DNA from: Flavobacteriales bacterium
GTDB lineage: Bacteria > Bacteroidota > Bacteroidia > Flavobacteriales_D > Sanyastnellaceae
Length of the DNA stretch: 53,420 nt
NCBI GenBank assembly: GCA_016722445.1
Contig: JADKIZ010000025.1
Location: 1 to 53,420, forward strand
Reading direction: 5' to 3'
The position numbers were made by a program, and so were the translations under genes. Within the stretch, counting starts at the first letter, position 1. Each line of letters begins with the position of its first letter. Positions 17,404-26,037 of the stretch are shown here, piece after piece. The notes below the pieces were generated by a model, which did no database searches, was not told where the DNA came from, and saw nothing but the letters and a program-made list of their open reading frames with translations.

Positions 17404-18870
17404 TCACTTGTATTTCACCCGCTTTCCCACGCCTTTGATCACAATCATTTCTTCTTGTTTGAAGTCAGTCACCAATACGGGATCGAGTTTGGTTCGCATG
17501 TAAAAATCAGTCATGATCATATCTTCCTTAGATCGGAAGAACAGAGTATCTCCAGGAACTATATTGGTGTTGAGAAAGGATGATGCGTCCTGATAAACAA
17601 AAGAACGCTTTCTGATTTCCATATTCGGATTGCGCAAAAGTCCGGGAGAAAGTCCGGCCAACATCACCAAAATGACAACAATAATCAAAGCATAAGCTGG
17701 TACTGTCAACTTATTGTTGTACGCGATCATACGATCAAATCCGAACGCCAAAAGCATGCAGGCAAATGGCATGATGAATGTCGCATACCGAATATCAAAT
17801 GGAATGGAATGGCGAGTTCTGATGACCATGATCACTATCATGATGACATACAACACCATTGGAAAGGTCACGAACATGACCGGCCTGAAGAATTCTGATT
17901 TTCTGACTTTCAGAAATACAAAGAAAACAATGGCAAATGGCAAAAGGAGCAACAGGTAAAAACCATAGTTACGACTTTCCGTATCCAAATCATTGCCGAA
18001 AATCCTCACAAAATTCATGACCATCTGATAAATCGTATCCGAAGCAGAGGTCACCATTTCAGGTTCTTCACCATTTACAGATACATTATGTTGCCACATC
18101 GATCTTTCAATGCTGATGATTTTTTTACCTTCATAACCTCCATTCAACAGCCAAATTGAAAAGATTCCGAAACTGAAAATGGCCATTATAGCATATTGGA
18201 TCAAAGCCTTTTTATGTGAATGGAAAATGGCTACCAAAAAGATGTGTGAGATAAATACATACAAAGTCACATAATGGCACCAAAGGGAAATATTCAAACT
18301 GATCACATAAAGCGGAATATGAAGCCAAACATGTTTTTTGGCAACAGCAATTTGATAGATGGAGTAGGTGGTGAGCAGTATAAAAAATGTCGCCAACGCA
18401 TAGGTGCGCGCCATCTGACTGTACTCGATGAGCACTGGATGTAAACACAATAAGACGCCTGCAATGGTAGCCGTCCGTTTGTTGAAGAGCTGTCGACAGA
18501 AATAATATCCAAGAATAACCGTGAGAATTCCAAAAATCGCAGAGAACATCCTCAGAGCCATATTGGTATCACCAAACAATTTCGACCAATAGTATAACGC
18601 CAATTGATATCCAATGGCATTGCCACTGTCATGAATGGTTGCATTCGCCACATTTTCCCAAGTCTTCTTCTGCTGTATCGCCGAATGGGTGAGTGTGTCC
18701 GGAATGGTCTCCTGCAATTGGAGTTCTGGAGAATTCACTACGGCATAACCATTGAGCCTGCAAAGGGTTAGGGTCTCGTTGTCCGTCAGATCATAACGAT
18801 CGATATAAAGCACCCTCAGCAACACCGATGCGATGAGTAATAAAGAAACTATGAGTGATGTCTTAAACAA
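17404..18870 (-). CDS. GT39/ArnT-like membrane glycosyltransferase
   Basis: Polytopic membrane protein of 488 residues. After the first membrane segment a loop carries DLTDNETLTL (D30, E32), matching the acidic catalytic pair of GT-C fold polyprenyl-phosphate sugar transferases such as PMT and ArnT. Family-like blocks follow: YYWSKLFGDTNMALRMFSAIFGILTVILGY, in which an (ALR) motif precedes the membrane helix, then LHPVLIEYSQMARTYAL and SLWCHYVTLYVF. A C-terminal soluble domain begins after the last helix near residue 410. It probably glycosylates lipid or surface polysaccharide; donor and acceptor are unknown. The quoted family blocks make this assignment stronger than that of the shorter membrane protein at 14998-16158. 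Confidence 0.85.
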   Translation of the reverse strand: MFKTSLIVSLLLIASVLLRVLYIDRYDLTDNETLTLCRLNGYAVVNSPELQLQETIPDTLTHSAIQQKKTWENVANATIHDSGNAIGYQLALYYWSKLFGDTNMALRMFSAIFGILTVILGYYFCRQLFNKRTATIAGVLLCLHPVLIEYSQMARTYALATFFILLTTYSIYQIAVAKKHVWLHIPLYVISLNISLWCHYVTLYVFISHIFLVAIFHSHKKALIQYAIMAIFSFGIFSIWLLNGGYEGKKIISIERSMWQHNVSVNGEEPEMVTSASDTIYQMVMNFVRIFGNDLDTESRNYGFYLLLLLPFAIVFFVFLKVRKSEFFRPVMFVTFPMVLYVIMIVIMVIRTRHSIPFDIRYATFIMPFACMLLAFGFDRMIAYNNKLTVPAYALIIVVILVMLAGLSPGLLRNPNMEIRKRSFVYQDASSFLNTNIVPGDTLFFRSKEDMIMTDFYMRTKLDPVLVTDFKQEEMIVIKGVGKRVKYK

Positions 18871-19002
18871 TACAATATCGAATTTTCAAGTCCCGCGAAT
18901 GTAAACACATTTAACAAAAGTGATCGGCCTTCTTTGAATGATATAAGCACACACCATGTTGAATTACCACTTTCATTCAACCTGTTTATTTCAACTTAAA
19001 TT

Positions 19003-19023
19003 ATAAATCTTAGATTTTAGATT
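19003..19023. repeat. short heptanucleotide array (AATCTAA on minus strand)
   Basis: Read on the minus strand: AATCTAA twice, then the variant GATTTAT. It lies 4 bp from the stop codon of the minus-strand methylase gene. This is the shortest and least certain of the heptad arrays. Confidence 0.55.
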
Positions 19024-19027
19024 GTGC

Positions 19028-19753
19028 TCACCGCAGTATTCTCTCCGCTTTCCCCATCACAAACATGACCAATTGTTTGTTGAGTTCAGGAGGCTTGCTC
19101 ATATGCCATCCGGTGATGCTTTTGGTCATAATCATTTCATCGTGCATGGAAATGTTTTTCGCAACACATAACATTGTTTCCATTTTACAGGTATTGATCA
19201 AATCTTCAAAAACCTGTTGATTGCGATAGGGTGCATCCATGAATATCTGTGTTTGACCATGTAGTGCGCTTTGCTCCATCTGTCGGATTTTCTTTTGTCT
19301 GTCGGCCTTTTCCCTTGGCAGATATCCATGAAAAACAAACTCTTGTCCGTTCATGCCGCTCGCCATCAACGCCATCATAATGGAAGATGGTCCTGACAAA
19401 GGCACCACTTTGATGCCATTTTCATGTGCCAAAGCCACCACAACATTGCCCGGATCTGCCACACAAGGCAAACCTGCTTCGCTGATCAGTCCAACATTTT
19501 TTCCCTTCAACATTGGCTGTATCATTTCTTGCGGATCACCCTTTCGTGTATGCTCATTAAGCATGAAGTACTCAAAAATTTCCAGCGGACCTTCTATGCC
19601 GAGACTGCGCAAAAGCTTGCGTGCACTTTTGATTTCTTCTACGATAAACGTATCAAGTTCCTTCACAACGGCCTTCGACAATTCAGTTGCAAAATCATCC
19701 GGACCTGAACCAAGGGTGTTGGGGATGAGGTATAAAATTCCTTTCTGACTCAC
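19028..19753 (-). CDS. RsmI-like SAM-dependent tetrapyrrole-methylase-fold methyltransferase
   Basis: Protein of 241 residues of the TP-methylase fold, closest to RsmI (16S rRNA C1402 ribose 2'-O-methyltransferase). Motifs are LYLIPNTLG at the N-terminus, LISEAGLPCVADPG, IKVVPLSGPSSIMMALMASG and FHGYLPREKADRQKKI, followed by IFMDAPYRN. It is shorter than E. coli RsmI, so it may be the Bacteroidota paralogue that sits alongside a full RsmI. The rRNA target is therefore likely but not certain. The 64-bp gap to the PUR gene holds that gene's terminator. Confidence 0.88.
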   Translation of the reverse strand: MSQKGILYLIPNTLGSGPDDFATELSKAVVKELDTFIVEEIKSARKLLRSLGIEGPLEIFEYFMLNEHTRKGDPQEMIQPMLKGKNVGLISEAGLPCVADPGNVVVALAHENGIKVVPLSGPSSIMMALMASGMNGQEFVFHGYLPREKADRQKKIRQMEQSALHGQTQIFMDAPYRNQQVFEDLINTCKMETMLCVAKNISMHDEMIMTKSITGWHMSKPPELNKQLVMFVMGKAERILR

Positions 19754-19766
19754 AGTAATTACATAT

Positions 19767-19792
19767 AAAAAAAGGCTGCCGTAAAGCAGCCT
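19767..19792 (-). terminator. intrinsic terminator of the PUR-protein gene
   Basis: On the minus strand: stem aggctgc / gcagcct with a 6-base loop, then a run of seven T. It is 25 bp after the stop at 19817. Confidence 0.88.
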
Positions 19793-19816
19793 GTATCATG
19801 ATTTCTAATCGGAAAA

Positions 19817-20203
19817 CTAAATTTTGTCTTCGAGATCGTCGAATGTCAATCCGCTTTCAGCCGCAGAAGAAGAATAATCAAATCCTTCTTCGCCGTATTC
19901 GCGGTTTACCTTGCGATTACTATCCGCCGTGCGGAATTCGCCGGTACCCTGTAGTGATCGGATATGGTCTATCGCTTTTTGTAAACCTTCTGAAAAACCC
20001 TCGAAATATTCTTTGTAAAGGAAAATCTTATGTTTTTCATAACGCACCGGACCCTCCGTTTCATGACCAATTCGCTTACTTTCAGTTATGGTCATGAACA
20101 AATCGTTGCCCCGTGTGGCTTTCACATCAAAAAAGTAAGTTCTCTTACCTGCGCGCACTGATGTCGAAAAGACATCTTCCTTGTAGCCTTCACTCATGGT
20201 CAA
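19817..20203 (-). CDS. PUR family (DUF3276) DNA/RNA-binding protein
   Basis: Protein of 128 residues matching the Bacteroidota DUF3276 / PUR-alpha-like family. It has FSTSVRAGKRTYFFDVKATRGNDLFMTITESKR, the Whirly/PUR strand pattern, then HKIFLYKEYFEGFSEGLQKAI. The tail is acidic and probably flexible. Bacterial PUR proteins bind single-stranded nucleic acid; the cellular role is not settled. ATG at 20203 or the second Met at 20197 are both possible starts. Own terminator at 19767-19792. Confidence 0.92.
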   Translation of the reverse strand: MTMSEGYKEDVFSTSVRAGKRTYFFDVKATRGNDLFMTITESKRIGHETEGPVRYEKHKIFLYKEYFEGFSEGLQKAIDHIRSLQGTGEFRTADSNRKVNREYGEEGFDYSSSAAESGLTFDDLEDKI

Positions 20204-20271
20204 TAGTTGTTAACGAGATTTTGATAATAGTATAGTGAGCCAAATGTATTAAAGTATTTTAATCGTGCAAG

Positions 20272-20303
20272 AAAAAAATGAAGCCCCGGCAAAAACCAGG
20301 GCT
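20272..20303 (-). terminator. intrinsic terminator of the IcmF gene
   Basis: On the minus strand: agccctgg / ccggggct stem (one mismatch-type pair), loop of six, then TTCA and seven T. It is 32 bp after the stop at 20336. Confidence 0.8.
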
Positions 20304-20335
20304 GTGTATTCAATCTGATGAAAATGAACGTCCGA

Positions 20336-23300
20336 TTACATATTCCGACGGTATTGGCCTCCTACCTCAAACATGGACTGTGTCAATTGTCCCAATGAAC
20401 AAACTTTTACTGCTTCCATCAGTTCTTCGAACAGATTATGATTTTTGACAGCCGCTGTCTGAACTTTTTTGATAGTACCATCAGCCTTTTCTTTAGAGCT
20501 TCCATGCAGATTTGTCAACATAGAAATTTGATACTGCTTTTCTTCCTCAGTGGCCCGAATGACTTCTTTAGGTAGTACTGTTGGAGATCCTTTAGAGGAA
20601 AGGAAAGTATTGACACCGATGATCGGATAGCTTCCGTCGTGTTTCAACGTTTCGTAGTACAAACTTTCCTCTTGGATTTTTCCACGCTGATACATCGTCT
20701 CCATTGCCCCAAGAACGCCACCACGTTCAGTAATTCTGTCAAATTCACTCAGTACTGCTTCTTCCACAAGATCCGTCAACTCATCAATAATAAATGATCC
20801 TTGAAGCGGATTTTCATTCTTGGCTAATCCCAATTCACGGTTGATGATGAGCTGAATGGCCATCGCTCTTCTTACACTCTCTTCTGTTGGTGTGGTGATG
20901 GCTTCATCATATGCGTTGGTGTGAAGTGAATTGCAATTGTCGTAGATGGCATACAACGCTTGTAATGTTGTGCGGATGTCATTGAAATCAATTTCTTGAG
21001 CGTGCAGTGAGCGTCCACTGGTCTGAATATGGTATTTCAACATCTGCGCCCTTGAGTTGGCATGGTACTTTTTTGCCATGGCTTTTGCCCAAATTCTTCT
21101 CGCTACACGACCAATAACTGCATATTCCGGATCAATGCCATTGCTGAAGAAGAAACTGAGGTTCGGACCGAACTCATTGATGTCCATTCCACGTGAGAGA
21201 TAATACTCCACATAAGTGAAACCATTGGCAAGCGTGAAGGCAAGTTGAGTGATTGGATTTGCCCCAGCTTCCGCGATATGATAACCACTGATCGATACAG
21301 AATAAAAATTCCGGACTTTATTTTGGATAAAATATTCTTGCACATCTCCCATCAATCTCAATGCAAATTCCGTGGAGAAAATGCATGTATTCTGTGCTTG
21401 GTCTTCTTTGAGAATATCTGCCTGTACCGTGCCACGAACTTGGGTAAGCGTATCCGCTTTTATTTTGGCGTAAACATCTGCTGGCAAAACTTCATCACTA
21501 GTAATTCCCAACAACATCAATCCCAGTCCATCATTCCCTTCAGGTAATTCGCCCTGATAAGCCGGTCTTTGAAGACCTTTATCATCGTACTTCTCTTTTA
21601 ATTTTTGCTGTACCGTTGATTCAAGTTGATTAGCCTTGATGTATTTCTCACAATTCTGATCAATGGCAGCATTCATGAAAAAGGCGAGGAGCATAGGAGC
21701 AGGGCCATTGATGGTCATACTCACCGATGTTTTAGGATCACTTAAATCAAAACCCGAATAGAGTTTTTTGGCGTCGTCGAGACAACAAATACTCACTCCG
21801 CTATTCCCAACTTTGCCGTAAATATCCGGACGTAAATCAGGATCATTTCCATAAAGTGTTACCGAATCAAATGCCGTAGAAAGTCTCTTGGCAGGCATAC
21901 CCAAACTCACATAATGGAACCTACGGTTCGTCCTTTCAGGACCACCTTCTCCTGCGAACATCCGTGTTGGATCTTCTCCTTCTCTTTTAAAAGGATAGAG
22001 TCCTGCAGTGTATGGAAATTCTCCAGGTACATTTTCCTGTAAGACCCATCTCAAAATATCTCCCCAGGATTTGTAAGAAGGGGTAACCACTTTCGGAATC
22101 ATTTGATGCGACAAACTCTCCGTATGTGTTTCAATCTTAATTTCTTTGTCGCGTACCTTGAACTTGTATTCAGCATTTTTATACAACATTCGTTTCGTTT
22201 CCCATGACTGAAGAATCTCCCAGTTGTGTGGATCGAAATCGAGTTTGATGCGATCGAAACTTGCGTTGATCACTTTTAATGCATCATCAACATTAGAATC
22301 TCCTGTCGTTTGTTCCAGAAGTATGCGACTGCCGTTCAAGGCATAAAGTTTTTCGGCAATAGAACATTGCTGATCAACCCAATTGTCATAACCGCGATTT
22401 GTTTCGCTGATTTCACTCAGGTAACGGGTACGACGTGGGGGTATGATGAATATTTTTTCACTTTGTTCTCCAGTCAATTCAAAATGTGACTGAAGGCTTG
22501 CCTTTGCTTTATCGTTCAATCGAGCGATCAAACGGAAATAAAGTTGATTCGTTCCCGGATCATTGAATTGCGATGCAATCGTTCCAATGACAGGCAAAGT
22601 TTCATCATCCGCATCCCAAAGCTGATGATTGCGTTTGTATTGTTTGCGCACATCACGCAGCGCATCTTGCGCACCCCGTTTATCGAATTTGTTGATGGCA
22701 ACGACATCAGCAAAATCAAGCATATCAATTTTTTCCAGTTGTGTTGCCGCACCAAATTCCGGAGTCATGATGTAAAGAGCAACATCACTGTGATCCATGA
22801 TTTCCGTATCACTTTGTCCGATACCCGAAGTCTCGAGAATAATCAAATCAAATTTTGCAGCCTTCAAAATGGCAACAGCTTCTGCCACGTGTTTACTCAA
22901 CGCGAGGTTACTTTGACGTGTTGCCAATGATCGCATATACACGCGAGGATCACGAATACTATTCATGCGTATTCTGTCACCCAAAAGCGCTCCACCGGTT
23001 TTGCGTTTGCTTGGATCTACTGAAATCAATCCGATATTTTTATCGTGCCTCACGATTTCATCTACCATGGAGCTTTTTCCAGCACCGCCAGTACCCGTAA
23101 TTCCAAGAACAGGTGTATTCGAATGAACAGAAAGTTCCTTGATTTTATCAAGCTCTTTGCGATGACTATCCGGAAAATTCTCCGCAGCGCTGATCAATCT
23201 TGCAATCGAACCATGATCACTCACATGGAGGCGATCGGCTTCACCATTGAGATGTTTTCCTGTTGGAACATCACATTTCTGAATGAGATCATTGATCATA

Positions 23301-23701
23301 CCTTGTAGTCCCATTGCACGACCATCGTCAGGATGATAGATGCGAGCAATACCATATTGATGCAATTCTTCAATTTCAGAAGGCAATATCGTTCCTCCAC
23401 CACCACCGAAAATCCGAATGTGAGATGCGCCCTTTTGTTTGAGTAAATCATACATGTATTTGAAATACTCCATATGACCACCTTGATAGGATGTCATGGC
23501 GATGGCCTGAGCATCTTCCTCTATGGCACAATTCACCACTTCCTCCACACTTCTGTCGTGTCCAAGGTGAATCACTTCACAACCTGTACTCTGTATGATA
23601 CGCCGCATGATGTTGATCGCGGCATCATGACCATCAAAAAGACTTGCAGCCGTAACAATTCTGATCTTGTTCTCCGGCTGATAAGGAGCTGAAACCTGCA
23701 T
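20336..23701 (-). CDS. icmF: fused isobutyryl-CoA mutase IcmF (B12 domain, G-protein chaperone, mutase)
   Basis: Adenosylcobalamin-dependent enzyme that interconverts branched and linear acyl-CoAs such as isobutyryl- and butyryl-CoA. It has 1121 residues, the usual IcmF length. Order: B12-binding domain (about 15-145, with LFDGHDAAIN at 21-30, SYQGGH at 71-76, five Gly at 99-103). Next is a MeaI-type GTPase (Walker A GTGGAGKSS at 203-211, NKFD at 337-340), then a linker and the TIM-barrel mutase (from about 545). In the active site F582 (RMFAGEG) and Q770 (QAQNT) match the Phe/Gln pair of isobutyryl-CoA mutases rather than the Tyr/Arg pair of methylmalonyl-CoA mutase, so a non-carboxylated substrate is expected. 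Single gene with its own terminator. Confidence 0.97.
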   Translation of the reverse strand: MQVSAPYQPENKIRIVTAASLFDGHDAAINIMRRIIQSTGCEVIHLGHDRSVEEVVNCAIEEDAQAIAMTSYQGGHMEYFKYMYDLLKQKGASHIRIFGGGGGTILPSEIEELHQYGIARIYHPDDGRAMGLQGMINDLIQKCDVPTGKHLNGEADRLHVSDHGSIARLISAAENFPDSHRKELDKIKELSVHSNTPVLGITGTGGAGKSSMVDEIVRHDKNIGLISVDPSKRKTGGALLGDRIRMNSIRDPRVYMRSLATRQSNLALSKHVAEAVAILKAAKFDLIILETSGIGQSDTEIMDHSDVALYIMTPEFGAATQLEKIDMLDFADVVAINKFDKRGAQDALRDVRKQYKRNHQLWDADDETLPVIGTIASQFNDPGTNQLYFRLIARLNDKAKASLQSHFELTGEQSEKIFIIPPRRTRYLSEISETNRGYDNWVDQQCSIAEKLYALNGSRILLEQTTGDSNVDDALKVINASFDRIKLDFDPHNWEILQSWETKRMLYKNAEYKFKVRDKEIKIETHTESLSHQMIPKVVTPSYKSWGDILRWVLQENVPGEFPYTAGLYPFKREGEDPTRMFAGEGGPERTNRRFHYVSLGMPAKRLSTAFDSVTLYGNDPDLRPDIYGKVGNSGVSICCLDDAKKLYSGFDLSDPKTSVSMTINGPAPMLLAFFMNAAIDQNCEKYIKANQLESTVQQKLKEKYDDKGLQRPAYQGELPEGNDGLGLMLLGITSDEVLPADVYAKIKADTLTQVRGTVQADILKEDQAQNTCIFSTEFALRLMGDVQEYFIQNKVRNFYSVSISGYHIAEAGANPITQLAFTLANGFTYVEYYLSRGMDINEFGPNLSFFFSNGIDPEYAVIGRVARRIWAKAMAKKYHANSRAQMLKYHIQTSGRSLHAQEIDFNDIRTTLQALYAIYDNCNSLHTNAYDEAITTPTEESVRRAMAIQLIINRELGLAKNENPLQGSFIIDELTDLVEEAVLSEFDRITERGGVLGAMETMYQRGKIQEESLYYETLKHDGSYPIIGVNTFLSSKGSPTVLPKEVIRATEEEKQYQISMLTNLHGSSKEKADGTIKKVQTAAVKNHNLFEELMEAVKVCSLGQLTQSMFEVGGQYRRNM

Positions 23702-23807
23702 GATTTTCTATTGAATCAATATGGGGCGAAAATAGGCCTTGACCGCTCTAAATCTCAAAATTCCTTTCCCAAAACCAATTGTAATATTCCCTCTATTCAC
23801 TCGCCAG

Positions 23808-23826
23808 AATTCATAATTCATAATTC
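23808..23826. repeat. heptanucleotide array (AATTCAT)2.7
   Basis: Two full AATTCAT units and a partial third. It directly abuts the stop codon (23827) of the minus-strand phospholipase-like gene and uses the same unit as the large array at 2391-2522. Confidence 0.8.
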
Positions 23827-24849
23827 TTATTCGTGTTCTCGTGTCTTCAATTTCACGCCCGTATCCAATCCGCCGGTTCCAAGAGAATCGGATTCCGGTG
23901 CGGTATCACGAAGAACGAATTTGGAAAGATCCGGCTGTCCAGCGTCGACCCAAGCAGTATACCAATAACTACCAACAGAAACAACTGCTTTGCGCATGCG
24001 GCGTTCCACCTGACCATCAAGCATATTGTTGTAAGCTTCGGAGTAGGATGCTGAATAAACTTTCACATTCACTTGTCCACGATTTTCGAAACTGTATTTC
24101 TGGTCTTCTGCATAAATTGAATTCAAATCTCTTTCGTAACCAAGAACACTATCAACCGCAGCAAAACTTTCTTCGACACGGTCCCAGATATAATTGAGTG
24201 GCGATTTGATGTAAACAGATTTCCCAACAAAAAAGTCATAATCTTCGGAATAAAGTTCTGGCAAACGACTTTCCCAAAAACCATGGATACCGCGCTGGCC
24301 GGTTTGCTGACCATTGTAGTTGCTCGTCGTATGAAGCCGTACGTGAGCATCACCGATATAATGCCCTAATTCAGCCGACAATCTCAGAATACGAGAAACA
24401 TCTTCATTCTTAAAAGCAGTGGTCAGTTTCTGGGTAACCAGATAAACATTCCAAGGCACAATACCATTTTCCCGCAATGAATCTTCTCCGAATTTGGTGA
24501 CCGCATCAGTCCATCTACGGGGAACATTGTCAAAAGGATTGGGAAATTCCTTCGTGATATAATGATCCATATCGATATAGTGGCATTCCGCTTCACCCTT
24601 CACCGCATTTCTTCTTTTATCAGGATCAACAGAATGCTCGATGAGGTAATTCATATTTTCCTTGTAGAAACCGAACATTTCCTGAGGAAGGGTATATACA
24701 GCCAACTCATTGATCTTTTTATGACCGAAAAATCCCCAGGTCGCCCCAGAGTCTTCGCATCGATGTGGCTTTCCGGTAAATGCCGAAGAAGCCAGCAACA
24801 CCACAACCATCACTGGGAAAAAAAACCAAATGATCCGTTTCGATATCAT
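23827..24849 (-). CDS. zinc-dependent phospholipase C / S1-P1 nuclease-like exported protein
   Basis: Protein of 340 residues with an N-terminal hydrophobic signal segment (IIWFFFPVMVVVLLASSAF). The body has the all-helical zinc phospholipase C / S1-P1 nuclease ligand pattern: W38 and H43 (WGFFGHKKINELA), H72 and D75 (EHSVDPDKRR), H90 with D93/D95 (ECHYIDMDHY), H163/D167/H169/H173 (LGHYIGDAHVRLHTT) and H189 with E193 (GIHGFWESRLPEL). It is predicted to be exported and to bind two or three zinc ions; whether it cleaves phospholipid or nucleic acid cannot be told. ATG overlaps the ComB stop by 4 bp, so the two are co-translated. Confidence 0.85.
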   Translation of the reverse strand: MISKRIIWFFFPVMVVVLLASSAFTGKPHRCEDSGATWGFFGHKKINELAVYTLPQEMFGFYKENMNYLIEHSVDPDKRRNAVKGEAECHYIDMDHYITKEFPNPFDNVPRRWTDAVTKFGEDSLRENGIVPWNVYLVTQKLTTAFKNEDVSRILRLSAELGHYIGDAHVRLHTTSNYNGQQTGQRGIHGFWESRLPELYSEDYDFFVGKSVYIKSPLNYIWDRVEESFAAVDSVLGYERDLNSIYAEDQKYSFENRGQVNVKVYSASYSEAYNNMLDGQVERRMRKAVVSVGSYWYTAWVDAGQPDLSKFVLRDTAPESDSLGTGGLDTGVKLKTREHE

Positions 24850-25631
24850 GATGTGTGATTAGATGAAATGTTCAATTGAACGTGTCGACTTACAGCATCT
24901 GTTTCCAATTTGACCAAAGCGCCATTTCTCAAAATTGGAATACATGGCACAGTGTTAAGCGTGAGGCAATACTTCACATCACGTTGAATATTCAATTTGA
25001 TCAATCTCCTGCGATGAGAAGAAGATCGCAAAAAACTCCAGAGGTGTTCACGTGCAGAACGGTAAATAAACTTAGCCGCAACTGTGCTGTCTTCATTGCT
25101 TCTGAATTTTCTTGTTTCAAGCAAAATATCAGCAATGGCACCACCACAAATGGTGTCTTCCAAATTCACTTTGTCTTTCCAACCGGAAGCGAGAATCAAT
25201 GTGTTTTTATGTTGTGAAATGAGAAAATCACATAACACTTCGAGGTTATTCAAACACCCAATCACAACCAACTCCTTGTCCTTGGCCATTTGTATGGCCT
25301 TGGTACCATTGGTTGTAGTGAGCACCACCGATTTCCCCTTCATGGCAGGGTCCATATAAGCATATGGAGAATTACCAAAATCAAAGCCTTCCACGACTTG
25401 TCCGTCTCGTTCAGCCCCGGCAATAAATCCGCGCGACTTGTATTCCAGAGCTTCCTCAACAGTCGCTACAGGAATAATCTTATCAACGCCATAATGCAAA
25501 GCGGTGGTAATCGCACTGGTGGCCCGAAGCACGTCGATCACGACAACAATTTCATATCCTTCCTGATACAGTTCATACTGACCAGGCGTGTAACACACCT
25601 CAACCAGTTTGCGATCAGTAGGATTCATCAT
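24846..25631 (-). CDS. comB: 2-phosphosulfolactate phosphatase family protein (ComB)
   Basis: Protein of 261 residues of the ComB family, Mg-dependent acid phosphatases that turn 2-phosphosulfolactate into sulfolactate in coenzyme M biosynthesis. Matching blocks are VVVIDVLRATSAITTAL, FIAGERDGQVVEGFDFGNSPYAY-like text, VVLTTTNGTKAI, ILASGWKDKVNLEDTICGGAIADIL. Bacteria of this phylum do not make coenzyme M, so the real substrate is probably another phosphorylated acid, perhaps in sulfolipid or capnine-type sulfonolipid metabolism; this is inference. It is the first gene of a pair with the zinc phospholipase-like gene (4-bp overlap). Confidence 0.9.
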   Translation of the reverse strand: MMNPTDRKLVEVCYTPGQYELYQEGYEIVVVIDVLRATSAITTALHYGVDKIIPVATVEEALEYKSRGFIAGAERDGQVVEGFDFGNSPYAYMDPAMKGKSVVLTTTNGTKAIQMAKDKELVVIGCLNNLEVLCDFLISQHKNTLILASGWKDKVNLEDTICGGAIADILLETRKFRSNEDSTVAAKFIYRSAREHLWSFLRSSSHRRRLIKLNIQRDVKYCLTLNTVPCIPILRNGALVKLETDAVSRHVQLNISSNHTS

Positions 25632-26037
25632 GATATTTAGAATTTCGGATCAAGAGCACATTGCCAGGAATGAAACATTCCTGCCAGCCAGAACCGCGGC
25701 AAAATAATAAGGAATCATTCAATCTCACATGATATGAGGAGACGATTTTTTTAGAAGACTTCCAAAAATCCTGATTTCTGATGGGAGCAACAATGATTCG
25801 TCGCATTTCAGCGAAGACGTAGCATACCAAAGTATCATCGTTGAATCGTCGCAAGCCAGATAGGATAAAGCCTTCAACGAACTGATGTCAAAATGCAGAG
25901 TTGTGTTGGCTTCTCGAATTCCTGTTTTATCGAAAAATTCATGAAACCATTGCTGCCACAAAAAAGGTGAGGGGAGACGTGTTCGCACATCTCAATATCT
26001 CGATAGCAAATAAGATTCTGATTATCCGAAGTAAGGA
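25632..26037. other. intergenic region without a gene
   Basis: A 406-bp spacer between the enoyl-CoA hydratase gene and comB. It should hold the comB promoter. I see no repeat, strong hairpin or credible ORF. Confidence 0.45.

Noticed and set aside
21990..22020. Tyr in GLYPFKRE of IcmF as a substrate-specificity change
   Set aside because: A better alignment (RMFAGEG against RQFAGFG of isobutyryl-CoA mutase) puts the specificity residue at Phe582, so nothing is unusual.
20336..23701. Methylmalonyl-CoA mutase
   Set aside because: Domain order is B12-binding, GTPase, mutase, as in IcmF, and the active-site pair is Phe582/Gln770, not the Tyr/Arg pair.
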